From Trueperaceae bacterium (GTDB taxonomy: Bacteria; Deinococcota; Deinococci; Deinococcales; Trueperaceae), in the NCBI GenBank assembly GCA_011390455.1, contig JAABSI010000020.1, positions 1 to 38,806 on the forward strand: a stretch of 38,806 nt of DNA, given 5' to 3'. Positions 31,300-38,806 of the stretch are shown here, piece by piece (position 1 is the first letter of the stretch; each line of letters opens with the position of its first letter). Under the pieces are notes generated by a model that made no database searches, had not been told where the DNA came from, and was given only the letters and a program-made list of their open reading frames with translations. The position numbers and the translations under genes are program-made.

Positions 31300-33872
31300 G
31301 ATGAGGGTCCTTCGGTCGCCGGGATCCGTTGCGCCACCAGGCGCCGGGCGTACGCGCGCTCCTGGTCGAAGCCGTGCACCCGTCCGTCGGCGCGGGCGCG
31401 GTCGACCTCATCGAGCACGGCGCCGACCGCCGGTCCGGGCGCAAGGCCCAAGGCTACCACGTCCCTCCCGCGCAGCCGAGGCTCGGGAGGGGCGTGCTCG
31501 AAGGCTTTCACGGCCGCGGCGTGGACGGGCGCGAGCGCCGCCAAGGCGCGCCGGGTCGGGGCGTCGAGGGCGCCGAGCAACGCATCGCCCAGCGGCGCCG
31601 GGGTGGCGATCGCGGCGCGCAGCTTGGCCCGCTGGGCGGCGAGCCGCTTGGGCCAGTGGAAGCGCTCGACGGCCGCGCGCGCGTCCTCGTCCGGGGTGGC
31701 GGCGAGCAGCACCAGGAGCGCGGCGGTCGCCTCGTGGCCGCGGGGCCCTTGCGCCTCGGGTGGCGCGGCGCTCTCGCCCCGCCGGGCGCGCTCGCCCCGG
31801 TCCTCGTCGAGGCGCGCCATGGCCGCCTCGTCGAGCCGCAGCCCGTAGAGCCCCGTCAGCGCGCCCAAGCCGTCGAGGTGGCGCAGCGCGGGCGTGGCGC
31901 GCGCCTCGGCCAGCGTGAGCTCGAGCTCGGCGCGCAGCCGCTGCCCCGAGACGTTCGCCACCACCGTAGGCCGGAGCGAGGCGCGGGCCTTGGCCGCGGC
32001 GTCGTCGTCGAAGCGGAGGCCCAAGCGGCCGGCGAGCCGCGCGCCGCGTACCAACCGGGTGGGGTCCTCGACGAAGGAGAGCGGGTGCAGGACGCGCAGG
32101 CGACGCGCCTCGAGGTCGGCGAGGCCGCCGAACGGGTCGCGCAGCTCGGGCGGCTGCGGGTGCACCCGCACCGCGAGGGCGTTGACGGTGAAGTCGCGGC
32201 GGGCGAGGTCGGCCGTCAGGTCGCCCTCGCGCACGCTCGGCAGCGCCCCCGGGTAGTCGTAGGCCTCGGCGCGGGCGCTCGCGAGGTCGAGCACCAGGCC
32301 GTTCGGCAGCGAGAGCGTGGCGGTCCCAAAGGCGCCGTGGACCGCGAGCTCGCCACCGAGCCGCCGTTGCAGCGCGTTCGCGAGCGCGTCGGCGCCCATC
32401 CCGCCCTCCACCACCACGTCGAGGTCGTGGTAGCCGACGCCCAGGAGCCCGTCGCGGACGGTGCCGCCCACCAGGTAGAGGCGGGTGGTCGTGGCGTCGG
32501 CCTCGACGACCGCGGCGGCCGCCGCTTCGAGCAGCTCGCGCGCGCCGTCCGGGAGCGAGGCCCAGACGCGTTCCGCGCGGTCGCGCGGCGCGGGCGCCGG
32601 GTGGCGGGCGCGGACCAGGTCGGTGCGCGTGACGATGCCGATCAGATCGGCGCCGTCGAGGATGGGGACGCGGCCGACATCAAACGTCAGCACGAGCGTC
32701 TCGAGCTCCGCCAGGGTGGCGTCGGGGGACGCGGTGCGCGCCGGCCGGGTCATGAAGCCCGAGACCGCGGCGTCCCCCAGGTCGTGGCGCAGCGCGTGGT
32801 CGAGGTCGCGGCGGCTGATCACGCCCACGATCCCACCCTCGCCGTCGACCACCGGCATCCCGTTGTGCGCGTGGCGTGCGAGCGTCTGCCGCGCCTCGGA
32901 CACGCGGGCGTCGTCGCGGACGGTGACCACCGGCGCGCTCATCACGTCGCGCGCGCGCACGGGCGGGGTGACCCAGGCGGGCAGCTCGTCGAGGAGCCGC
33001 GCCAGCACCTCGTCGGCCGGCAGCGCGCTGCGCGCGAAGGCGGCGCGCGCGTGGCCGCCGCCGCTCAGCGCGCGCTGCAAGGCCGCGCCCACGTCGACGA
33101 ACGGTCCCGACCGAGCGAACACCAGCGTCTTGCCCTCCATCCGCGCGACCACGAGCGCGGCGTCGGCGGCGGTGGCGTCGAGCAGGTCGCCGGCGATCGC
33201 GCTGGCGCCGTGCTGGTAGGCGGGACCGGGCAGCGTGCCGATGGCGATCCGGCGGCCGCGCACGCTGCGCACGTCGGCCTCGGCCAGCAGGCGGTCGCGC
33301 GCCTCGCGCAGCGCCGGTGGGGTGCCGACCGAGCGGAAGCGCCGCACCAGGTCGAGGTTGGCGCCCTGAGCGAGCAGCCAGGCGGCGGCGCGGTGGTCGT
33401 CGGGGCGGACGCCGTCGAAGGTGAGGTCGCCGGTGTCCTCGTGCAACCCGAGCAGCGCCAGGCTGGCGATCGGGGGCGGCAGCGCGACCCCCTCGGCCTC
33501 GAGCCGGCGCGCGAGCAGCGTCACCGTCGCGCCGACCGCCTCGCGCAGGCCCTGGCTGCCGCGGACCGGGTCGGTCGGTTCGGGGTGGTGGTCGAACACC
33601 GTGACCGGCACCCGGTCGACGAGCGCCTCGAAGCGCCCGAGCCGACCGCGCTCGGCGGTGTCGACGACGATCAGCGCGCGCACCGCGGCCAGGTCGACGT
33701 CCTCGGGGTCGACCAGCGGTACGTGGTCGCGGTAGAGGCGGAGCAGTTCGGCGACCGAGCCGTTCACCTGCCCGGGGAGCGCCCCGATCGCCCCCGGGAA
33801 CAGCACGGTCGCGAGCGCCACGCTCCCCAGCGCGTCGAAGTCGGGCTGCTCGTGCGTGACGACCAGCTGCAC
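31290..33872 (-). CDS. DHH-CBS-tRNA nucleotidyltransferase fusion (CCA- or A-adding)
   Basis: An 860-residue multidomain protein. Residues 1-300 are a DHH phosphoesterase: DFDALGS (11-17), D71, DHH (94-96) and a DHHA1 GGGHARAAF. About 305-425 is a pair of CBS domains. From about 460 comes a class II nucleotidyltransferase head (LVGGTVRDGLLG, YHDLDVVVEG) with RRDFTVNALA, and the RNA-binding arm follows. This fusion is known in cyanobacteria, Aquificae and Deinococcota relatives; it adds A or CCA to tRNA 3' ends. Which nucleotides it adds cannot be told here. GTG 33872 begins one base after the flavodoxin stop. Confidence 0.93.
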   Translation of the reverse strand: MQLVVTHEQPDFDALGSVALATVLFPGAIGALPGQVNGSVAELLRLYRDHVPLVDPEDVDLAAVRALIVVDTAERGRLGRFEALVDRVPVTVFDHHPEPTDPVRGSQGLREAVGATVTLLARRLEAEGVALPPPIASLALLGLHEDTGDLTFDGVRPDDHRAAAWLLAQGANLDLVRRFRSVGTPPALREARDRLLAEADVRSVRGRRIAIGTLPGPAYQHGASAIAGDLLDATAADAALVVARMEGKTLVFARSGPFVDVGAALQRALSGGGHARAAFARSALPADEVLARLLDELPAWVTPPVRARDVMSAPVVTVRDDARVSEARQTLARHAHNGMPVVDGEGGIVGVISRRDLDHALRHDLGDAAVSGFMTRPARTASPDATLAELETLVLTFDVGRVPILDGADLIGIVTRTDLVRARHPAPAPRDRAERVWASLPDGARELLEAAAAAVVEADATTTRLYLVGGTVRDGLLGVGYHDLDVVVEGGMGADALANALQRRLGGELAVHGAFGTATLSLPNGLVLDLASARAEAYDYPGALPSVREGDLTADLARRDFTVNALAVRVHPQPPELRDPFGGLADLEARRLRVLHPLSFVEDPTRLVRGARLAGRLGLRFDDDAAAKARASLRPTVVANVSGQRLRAELELTLAEARATPALRHLDGLGALTGLYGLRLDEAAMARLDEDRGERARRGESAAPPEAQGPRGHEATAALLVLLAATPDEDARAAVERFHWPKRLAAQRAKLRAAIATPAPLGDALLGALDAPTRRALAALAPVHAAAVKAFEHAPPEPRLRGRDVVALGLAPGPAVGAVLDEVDRARADGRVHGFDQERAYARRLVAQRIPATEGPSSCC

Positions 33873-33873
33873 G

Positions 33874-34350
33874 TCAGTCCGGTCGGAGGGTGCGCGCCCA
33901 GGCGCGGGCGCGGTCGGTCTCGCCCTCGCGGAGCGGACCCTCCTTGGCCTCCACGACGAACCCCGCGGGTGCGCCGGCCGCCGCGCCCCCCGCGCGCGCG
34001 AGCTCCTTGGCGATCGGCTCGGCCGCGTAGCCGAAGATCTTGGCGAGGAAGCTCAGGAACGGGTTGCCGACCTCGGCGACGTCCATACGGGTGTCGAAGG
34101 CGGCCACCCGGACGCCCTCGAGGCGCCCGGGCGCGAGCCCCTTGAGCCAGGCCTGGGTGGCGGGGCTCGGGCGGAAGGCGCGGGTGGCGGAGCCGACGAC
34201 CAGCAGGTCGACGTTCTCCAGGTCGCCCGGCTCGAGCTCGTCGACACGCCGCGCGCGCGCGGCGTGCGGCGCGCCGAGCGCTTCGGCGATCGCGCGCGCG
34301 ACCATCTCGGTGTTGCCGAAGAAGGACTCGAAGACGACGAGGGCGGGCAC
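33874..34350 (-). CDS. Flavodoxin-like protein
   Basis: A 158-residue protein with an N-terminal FMN-phosphate loop FESFFGNTEMVARAIAEAL (7-25) and strands LLVVGSATR and VAAFDTRM, typical of flavodoxin family members. The region after 110 is Ala-rich and divergent. It could be an electron carrier; no partner reductase is nearby. GTG 34350 is nine bases after the upstream stop, and its Shine-Dalgarno is weak. It is part of the operon ending in the M50-like gene. Confidence 0.85.
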   Translation of the reverse strand: MPALVVFESFFGNTEMVARAIAEALGAPHAARARRVDELEPGDLENVDLLVVGSATRAFRPSPATQAWLKGLAPGRLEGVRVAAFDTRMDVAEVGNPFLSFLAKIFGYAAEPIAKELARAGGAAAGAPAGFVVEAKEGPLREGETDRARAWARTLRPD

Positions 34351-34359
34351 GCCGCCCCG

Positions 34360-34869
34360 CTACGCCGTCGGGCTGCGGCGGCGCCAGAGCAGGAAGACGC
34401 CCGCCCCGATCAGCAGCACCGGCACCAACCACGAACCGAACCAGCTCGCGCGGCCGCCGAGGCCGATCACGAACTCGAAGAAGACCCCGAAGGCGGCGAA
34501 CAGCACCAGGCCGGTCGTCGCGGTCTTGAGGCCGTCGCGCGTCAGCTTCTCGTCGTCCGAGAGCGTGCCGTGCAGCCAGGTGCCGACGCCCGCCGCCACG
34601 ACGATCAGGCCCCACGCGTACGCCCAGGTGTCGAAGCGCCCGGTCAGCGCCTGGATCAGCAGGATGAGCCCCACCATGCTGACGATGCTCCCGGGGATCG
34701 CGAGGCCGGTGGCGCCCTTGCCGCCCATGAACGCCCAGATCAGCAGCGCCACGCCGGGCGCGATCACGAAGAGCGGCCACAGGAACGTGCCCAGCTGGCC
34801 GAACTGCGCCAGCAGGAACAGCGCGCCGAGCGCGACGAGGACGATGCCGGTGGTGCGTTGACGATCCAT
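34360..34869 (-). CDS. LiaI/LiaF-type small multipass membrane protein
   Basis: A 169-residue protein with about five hydrophobic helices. The opening GIVLVALGALFLLAQFG then LWPLFVIAPGVALLIWAF matches the LiaI-LiaF-like (DUF5668-type) transmembrane motif. No catalytic residues seen. ATG 34869 was chosen for GGAGG six bases upstream; a longer frame reaches 35004 without similarity. It is the first gene of the flavodoxin-nucleotidyltransferase-M50 operon. Confidence 0.8.
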   Translation of the reverse strand: MDRQRTTGIVLVALGALFLLAQFGQLGTFLWPLFVIAPGVALLIWAFMGGKGATGLAIPGSIVSMVGLILLIQALTGRFDTWAYAWGLIVVAAGVGTWLHGTLSDDEKLTRDGLKTATTGLVLFAAFGVFFEFVIGLGGRASWFGSWLVPVLLIGAGVFLLWRRRSPTA

Positions 34870-34950
34870 GGGATACCTCCGGTCGGGGGTGGGCCGACGT
34901 TCGCCTCCATCATGCCCCCTGGGACCCTTCGCCGTGGGCGCTTGGTCGAA

Positions 34951-34987
34951 CCTTGCAAATCGAAGGTCCAGCTTTAAGATTGCAAGG
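34951..34987 (+). promoter_or_regulatory. Palindromic promoter of the AAA/DUF4143 gene
   Basis: Perfect inverted arms CCTTGCAA (34951-34958) and TTGCAAGG (34980-34987) with 21 bases between. The -35 TTGCAA lies in the first arm. The -10 TAAGAT (34975-34980) ends at the second arm, with a 16-base spacer, and ATG 34988 follows directly. The block is AT-rich against its surroundings. Confidence 0.6.
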
Positions 34988-36136
34988 ATGATCGAGCGTC
35001 GCATCGAGCCACTCCTCCGCGGCGCCCTGGAGCGCGAACCGGTCGTGGCCCTGCTCGGGCCGCGTCAGGTAGGCAAGACCACGCTGGCGCTCGAGCTGGC
35101 GCGCTCGTGGCCGGGCGAGGTCGTGTACCTCGACCTGGAGCGCCCGTCGCACGCGGCGCGCCTGCGCGACCCGGCCCTCTACCTGCGGGCGCACCGGGAT
35201 GCGCTGGTGATCCTCGACGAGGTGCAGCGCCAGCCCGACCTGCTGGCCTCGCTCCGGGCACTCGTGGACGGGTACCGGGGGCCGGGGCGCTTCCTGGTGC
35301 TCGGTCCGGCGTCGCTCGACCTGCTTCCGGGTGCGTCCGACGGCCTCGCCATCCGATCCTTCGAGCTCGGACCGTTGACCTTGGACGAGGTCGGAGCGTC
35401 CCCGGAGCACGTCCACCGGCTCTGGTCGCGCGGCGGGTTCCCGGGGAGCTTCCTCGCGGCGAGCGACGCCGATTCGCTCGACTGGCGCCGCGCCTTCGTC
35501 CGAACGGTCTTGGAGCGCGACCTCCCCGGGCTCGGGCTGAGGCTTCCGCCCGAGCGGCTTCGGCGCTTCTGGACGATGGTGGCGCACCGGCACGGGCAGC
35601 CGTGGAACGCGGCCGAGCTCGCGCGCGGGCTGGCCGTGGCATCGCCGACCATTGCCTGGTACGCGAGCCTGTTCGTCGACGCCTTCCTCCTGCGCCGGCT
35701 CGAGCCGCTCCACGCGAACGTCACCAAACGGCTGGTGAAGTCGCCGAAGCTCTACCTGCGCGACAGCGGTCTGCTGCACGCGCTGCTCGACGTGCCCGAC
35801 TGGGACGCGTTGCAAGGCCACCCGATCACCGGCCTCTCGTGGGAGGGCTTCGTGATCGAGCAGGTCCTCGCGACGCGGCCCGATGCGGACGCGCGCTTCT
35901 ATCGCACCGCGACGGGGGTCGAGCTCGACCTGGTCGTTCGGCACGAGGGCGTGACGACCGCGTTCGAGGTCCGGTACGGGACCGAGCCGACGCTCGGGCG
36001 CGGCTTCTCCCAGGCGGTCGAGGACGTGCGGCCCGCCCGCACCTACGTCGTGCACGCGGGCGAGGTGAGCAGGCAGGTGCGCGTCGGGGTCGAGGTGCGG
36101 TCGGTGTTCGAGCTCCCGCGGGGGGACCGAGCCTAG
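34988..36136 (+). CDS. AAA ATPase with DUF4143 domain
   Basis: A 382-residue protein of the AAA_14/DUF4143 class. It has Walker A GPRQVGKTT (24-32), Walker B LVILDEVQ (73-80) and ELGPLTLDEV, followed by the C-terminal DUF4143 domain (SPKLYLRDSGLLHALL, SWEGFVIEQ). A nuclease-like tail VELDLVV ... FEVRYG follows, in which the usual Lys of the EVK motif is Arg. The family's function is unknown; it is often found as isolated, sporadically distributed genes. The promoter is an AT-rich palindrome unlike its neighbours, so recent acquisition is possible. ATG 34988 follows the -10 by seven bases. Confidence 0.9.
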   Translation: MIERRIEPLLRGALEREPVVALLGPRQVGKTTLALELARSWPGEVVYLDLERPSHAARLRDPALYLRAHRDALVILDEVQRQPDLLASLRALVDGYRGPGRFLVLGPASLDLLPGASDGLAIRSFELGPLTLDEVGASPEHVHRLWSRGGFPGSFLAASDADSLDWRRAFVRTVLERDLPGLGLRLPPERLRRFWTMVAHRHGQPWNAAELARGLAVASPTIAWYASLFVDAFLLRRLEPLHANVTKRLVKSPKLYLRDSGLLHALLDVPDWDALQGHPITGLSWEGFVIEQVLATRPDADARFYRTATGVELDLVVRHEGVTTAFEVRYGTEPTLGRGFSQAVEDVRPARTYVVHAGEVSRQVRVGVEVRSVFELPRGDRA

Positions 36137-36151
36137 GGGTGCAGGCGCGCC

Positions 36152-37513
36152 TCAGCGCCGGCTGGCGAAGGCGACCTCGGGCGGCTGCGCTTCCGAGACG
36201 GTGTCGTTGACCACGTCGAGCCCGCTGTCGATGAAGAAGTTGCCGTTGAAGCGGATGTCGCCCGCCGCGGCGACGCTGCCGTAGACGTCGGACTTGCCGT
36301 TCTGGGTGAACGCGCCGCCGGTGATCCACACGGCGTAGTACTTGTCGTCGCCGCTGTTGCGGCCGTTGAAGGTGATGTCGCCTTCGGAGATCAACACCAG
36401 CCCGACCGCCTTCGAGCCGTCCGCCTGGGTGACCGGGTTGACCTGGTTGCTGTTCTTGTTCGCGCCGTTGAAGGTGATCGACCCCTGGGTGGCGATCGTG
36501 TTCGAGCCGTTCCAGACGTAGTTGGCGGCGTTGCCCGAGTAGGTCAGGGCGTCGCGGGAGAAGATCTTCGTGCCCTCCATGGTGCCGCGGTCGATGGAAA
36601 CGCGGCCGTTGAGGCTGATCAGCACCGTGTTCGTGAGCTGCGCCGTGCCCGTGAGGGTCACGTTGCCCTGAGCGATGATCACGACGTTGTTCAGGATCGG
36701 GTTGTTGAGCGTGACGTTCCCCGGTGCGCAGACGTTCGTGTTCGTCATGACCGCGAAGGCGGTGGTGGGCTGGCCGTCGCAGTCGTCGGCGTCGAAGCTG
36801 CCGTCGCCGTCGAGGTCGGCCGCGGCGTTGCGGCGCCCCAGGTAGTCGGGGTTGACGCTGATGTCGGGGGCGAGGAAGTCCGAGACCTGCGGGCAGTTGC
36901 CGGTCGGAAGGATGCAGACGCCGCTCGGGTCCGAGAGCGACACCGGTGGGGTGCCGACGAGCGGCTCCCGGACGGTGCAGGTGCCGAACTCGTCGCGCTC
37001 GGTGCAGAGCTCGAACCCACCGTCGAGGTCGAAGCCCGCGTTCCCGTGGACGCCGGCATCGAGGTAGACCGATGCGCCGCCGTTCACGCGGACCGAGCCC
37101 TCGGACGCGAGCCCGAGGTCGTACGCGGGGTTCATGGTCGGCGGCAGCGCGACCACGTTGAGGAGCGCCTCCGCGACGTACTCCGCCTCGCCGGCCTGGA
37201 ACCCGCGGACCTGCACGAAGGCCTGGCCCGGTCCGTCGCGGCGGTAGCTCAGGAGTTCGAAGGAGGGGTCGGACGGCAGCGCCAGCGAGCCGGGGAAGCT
37301 CTCGTTGGCGTCGTAGTCCGCCTTGAGGAACAGGTAGGCGAGGTCGAGCCCGGACTCGGCGGCGGCCTTGGCGCCGGCCTGGCCGCGCACGTTCTCGGAG
37401 ACCCGCAAGGTGCTGGTCGCGAGGTAGGTCGCGCCGATGCCGAGGACGACGACCGCGACGGTGACGAACAGGGCCGAGACGAGGGCGATGCCGGAGCGCT
37501 GGAGGTGCTTCAT
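36152..37513 (-). CDS. PilX-like minor pilin with calcium-loop motif
   Basis: A 453-residue protein with a PilX-type N-terminus (short basic leader, then GIALVSALFVTVAVVVLGIG and RGQAGAKAAAESGLDLAY). The distal part is a repetitive beta-rich domain with many Asn and Gly (GNVTLNNPILNN, QGSITFNGANKN, GDIRFNG), suggesting a beta-helix or bactofilin-like fold. Residues 233-246 (DLDGDGSFDADDCD) look like a calcium-binding loop. Six Cys could form disulfides. It is presumably assembled at the type IV pilus tip. ATG 37513 follows AAAGGGG. Confidence 0.82.
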   Translation of the reverse strand: MKHLQRSGIALVSALFVTVAVVVLGIGATYLATSTLRVSENVRGQAGAKAAAESGLDLAYLFLKADYDANESFPGSLALPSDPSFELLSYRRDGPGQAFVQVRGFQAGEAEYVAEALLNVVALPPTMNPAYDLGLASEGSVRVNGGASVYLDAGVHGNAGFDLDGGFELCTERDEFGTCTVREPLVGTPPVSLSDPSGVCILPTGNCPQVSDFLAPDISVNPDYLGRRNAAADLDGDGSFDADDCDGQPTTAFAVMTNTNVCAPGNVTLNNPILNNVVIIAQGNVTLTGTAQLTNTVLISLNGRVSIDRGTMEGTKIFSRDALTYSGNAANYVWNGSNTIATQGSITFNGANKNSNQVNPVTQADGSKAVGLVLISEGDITFNGRNSGDDKYYAVWITGGAFTQNGKSDVYGSVAAAGDIRFNGNFFIDSGLDVVNDTVSEAQPPEVAFASRR

Positions 37514-37551
37514 GTCCGTCGACCCCTTTCCTGGGTTCGGAAGAGCGGCAT

Positions 37552-38196
37552 TCAGAAGAACGCCGCGGTCTGGGCGTTCGGGAGGTTGATGAGGAACCGG
37601 CCCTCGGTGCCGTCGACGAGCTCGAGGTCGAGGCTCAGGCCCGCCAGGTCCGAGGGCACCACGCCGGCGTCGGCCACCACGTCGACGTCGCCGGACCGGC
37701 GCACGAAGAGCGCCACCTTGATCGACGCGACGCCGGTGACCACGGCCGCGGCCGCGCCGCCGTTCTCGGCGCGGAGCAGGCTGGGGACGCCGTCGGCGTT
37801 GGTGCCGATCGTGTAGGCGGCCGTGATCGCCACCGGCGCGCCCGGGGTCGCGAGGAAGCGGTCCTCGTAGTACCGGACCGTGATCGCGTCGGGCACGTCC
37901 GCGGCGTTGCGCTGGATCTCGAGGGTCGGGTCGGCGAAGGTGTTCGAGCCCAGCACCGCCGCGCCGGTACCTCGGTACCCGGCGAGGCCGATCTCGTAGC
38001 TGAGCAGTTGGGCGATGGTCTCGGCGGTGGTGGTGCGCTGGTTGACCTGGTCGTTCACGCGCCGGCCGTTGCCCGCGGCGGTGACGAGCGAGGCCATCAC
38101 GGCCAGGAGCACGCCGAAGAGCGCCATGAAGACCAGCAGCTCGACGAGGGTGACGCCGCGGCGCGATCGGTGGGATGGGCGTCGAACCACTAGCAC
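37552..38196 (-). CDS. PilW-like type IV prepilin
   Basis: A 214-residue prepilin with a type III signal. The basic leader RRPSHRSRRG is cleaved before VTLVELLVFMALFGVLLAVM, where Glu5 of the mature form is present. The remainder is an extracellular domain with a helical stretch (NQRTTTAETIAQLLSYEIG) characteristic of PilW. The start is GTG 38196, or GTG 38190, which overlaps the preceding stop by one base. It lies between two other pilin genes, in one operon. Confidence 0.88.
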   Translation of the reverse strand: MLVVRRPSHRSRRGVTLVELLVFMALFGVLLAVMASLVTAAGNGRRVNDQVNQRTTTAETIAQLLSYEIGLAGYRGTGAAVLGSNTFADPTLEIQRNAADVPDAITVRYYEDRFLATPGAPVAITAAYTIGTNADGVPSLLRAENGGAAAAVVTGVASIKVALFVRRSGDVDVVADAGVVPSDLAGLSLDLELVDGTEGRFLINLPNAQTAAFF

Positions 38197-38806
38197 TCGC
38201 CCTTCTTCGCCTTGCCCGGCGTGCAGGCGACCGGTCCGCCACCGTTCCCGCCGCCGCCGTTCCCGTTTCCGTTCCCGTTGCCTGGTTGGGGCTCGGGTTG
38301 GGGCTCGGGTTGGGGCTCGGGTTCGGGCTCGGGTTCCGGCTCCGGCTGAGGTTCGGGCGTCCCGCCTGGGTTGCCGTCGCCGGTCCCGTCGTTCCCATCG
38401 TCGCCAGCCGCCGATCCGCCGCCCGTCGCGGCGCTCGCGACGGTCGCGACGAGCCCGGTGAGGGCGACGTCGCTGCCGCGCCCGCCGGTCGTCGTGACCC
38501 GGACCTCGTGCGCGGTCGCGCTCGCGGCGGTCACGCTCGAGCAGTCGAGGGCGCCGGCGACGAGCGCGCAGGGGCTGATGACGACGGTGCAGGTCATGCC
38601 GTCGGGCACGAAGACCCGGCAGGTTCCGGCATCGGCGAGCGCCGCGCCGCCGCGGTCGATGCCGCGGCGGAATTGGAGTTCGCTCTCGGCGACGCTCGTG
38701 AGGGTCTGGAGCGACTCGGCGGTGCCGCTGGCGCGGAGGGCCGAGACCTGGAGCCCGAGCGCTGCGAGCGCGCCCACGCCCAGGAGGACGACGGTGATGA
38801 GGATCT
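38190..38806 (-). CDS. Pilin-like protein with Pro-Glu repeat tail (5' end beyond window)
   Basis: The C-terminal 205 residues of a protein whose start lies past the right edge. The first visible part (ILITVVLLGVGALAALGLQ) is the hydrophobic helix of a prepilin, so it is probably a PilV-type minor pilin. A globular region with four Cys (GTCRVFVPDGMTCTVVISPC and LDCSS) is followed by a Pro-Glu-Pro-Gln repeat, a Gly-Asn run, and a basic end with C-x9-C (CTPGKAKKGEC). The stop overlaps the pilW start. Confidence 0.78.
   Translation of the reverse strand, partial: ILITVVLLGVGALAALGLQVSALRASGTAESLQTLTSVAESELQFRRGIDRGGAALADAGTCRVFVPDGMTCTVVISPCALVAGALDCSSVTAASATAHEVRVTTTGGRGSDVALTGLVATVASAATGGGSAAGDDGNDGTGDGNPGGTPEPQPEPEPEPEPEPQPEPQPEPQPGNGNGNGNGGGGNGGGPVACTPGKAKKGEC
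38284..38343. repeat. 12-base repeats encoding Pro-Glu/Gln tetrapeptides
   Basis: Five units of GGTTGGGGCTCG with changes in units 4 and 5 (plus-strand orientation), in frame with the pilin gene and encoding PEPQ/PEPE. The pattern is prone to copy-number change. Confidence 0.85.

Overview
The window is a chromosomal segment of a very GC-rich bacterium with tightly packed genes. No rRNA, tRNA, insertion sequence, prophage or CRISPR array was seen, and no intergenic gap exceeds about 150 bases. Several features fit Deinococcota, most likely a Truepera-like lineage. These are near-universal leaderless promoters, a DHH-CBS-nucleotidyltransferase fusion, PilX-type pilins and a long HflX. The taxonomic call is inference and was not tested.

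Positions 1-10378. A Fur/Zur-family repressor is translationally coupled to a YibE/F membrane protein that runs off the left edge. A HIT hydrolase diverges from an AztD-like zinc chaperone whose reading frame is broken in its His/Asp-rich linker. An SDR oxidoreductase, pyrE, rpsT with a TrmJ-like methyltransferase, and rpmB follow. Next come a complete ZnuA/C/B-type metal ABC transporter and a diguanylate cyclase. The fur, aztD and znuA promoter regions carry related GAGAA-type inverted repeats, and aztD and znuA share the same -10 block. Together they form a candidate zinc-starvation regulon.

Positions 10412-24278. This part holds UbiD, HflX, a secreted stalk-domain protein, acetyl-CoA acetyltransferase, a metallophosphoesterase, an alpha/beta hydrolase and a DUF1028 protein. 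A NarL-type two-component system diverges from an ABC-2 exporter operon. That operon begins with a 37-residue single-helix membrane protein.

Positions 24370-30650. An enoyl-CoA hydratase follows a purine nucleoside phosphorylase. Diverging from these is a signalling-flavoured run: two Roadblock/LC7-like proteins, DUF3467, a DsbA-like protein, a PP2C phosphatase and a Ser/Thr kinase with a C-terminal NHL propeller.

Positions 30655-38806. A minus-strand operon encodes a small membrane protein, a flavodoxin, a DHH-CBS-tRNA nucleotidyltransferase fusion and an M50-like protein lacking the protease motif. A lone AAA/DUF4143 ATPase with a palindromic promoter follows. Three type IV minor pilin genes run off the right edge.

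Almost every gene that opens a transcription unit and lacks a Shine-Dalgarno has a TAnnnT-like hexamer 5-6 bases before its ATG or GTG. I used that pattern, together with Shine-Dalgarno matches and 4-base GTGA/ATGA overlaps, to choose starts.
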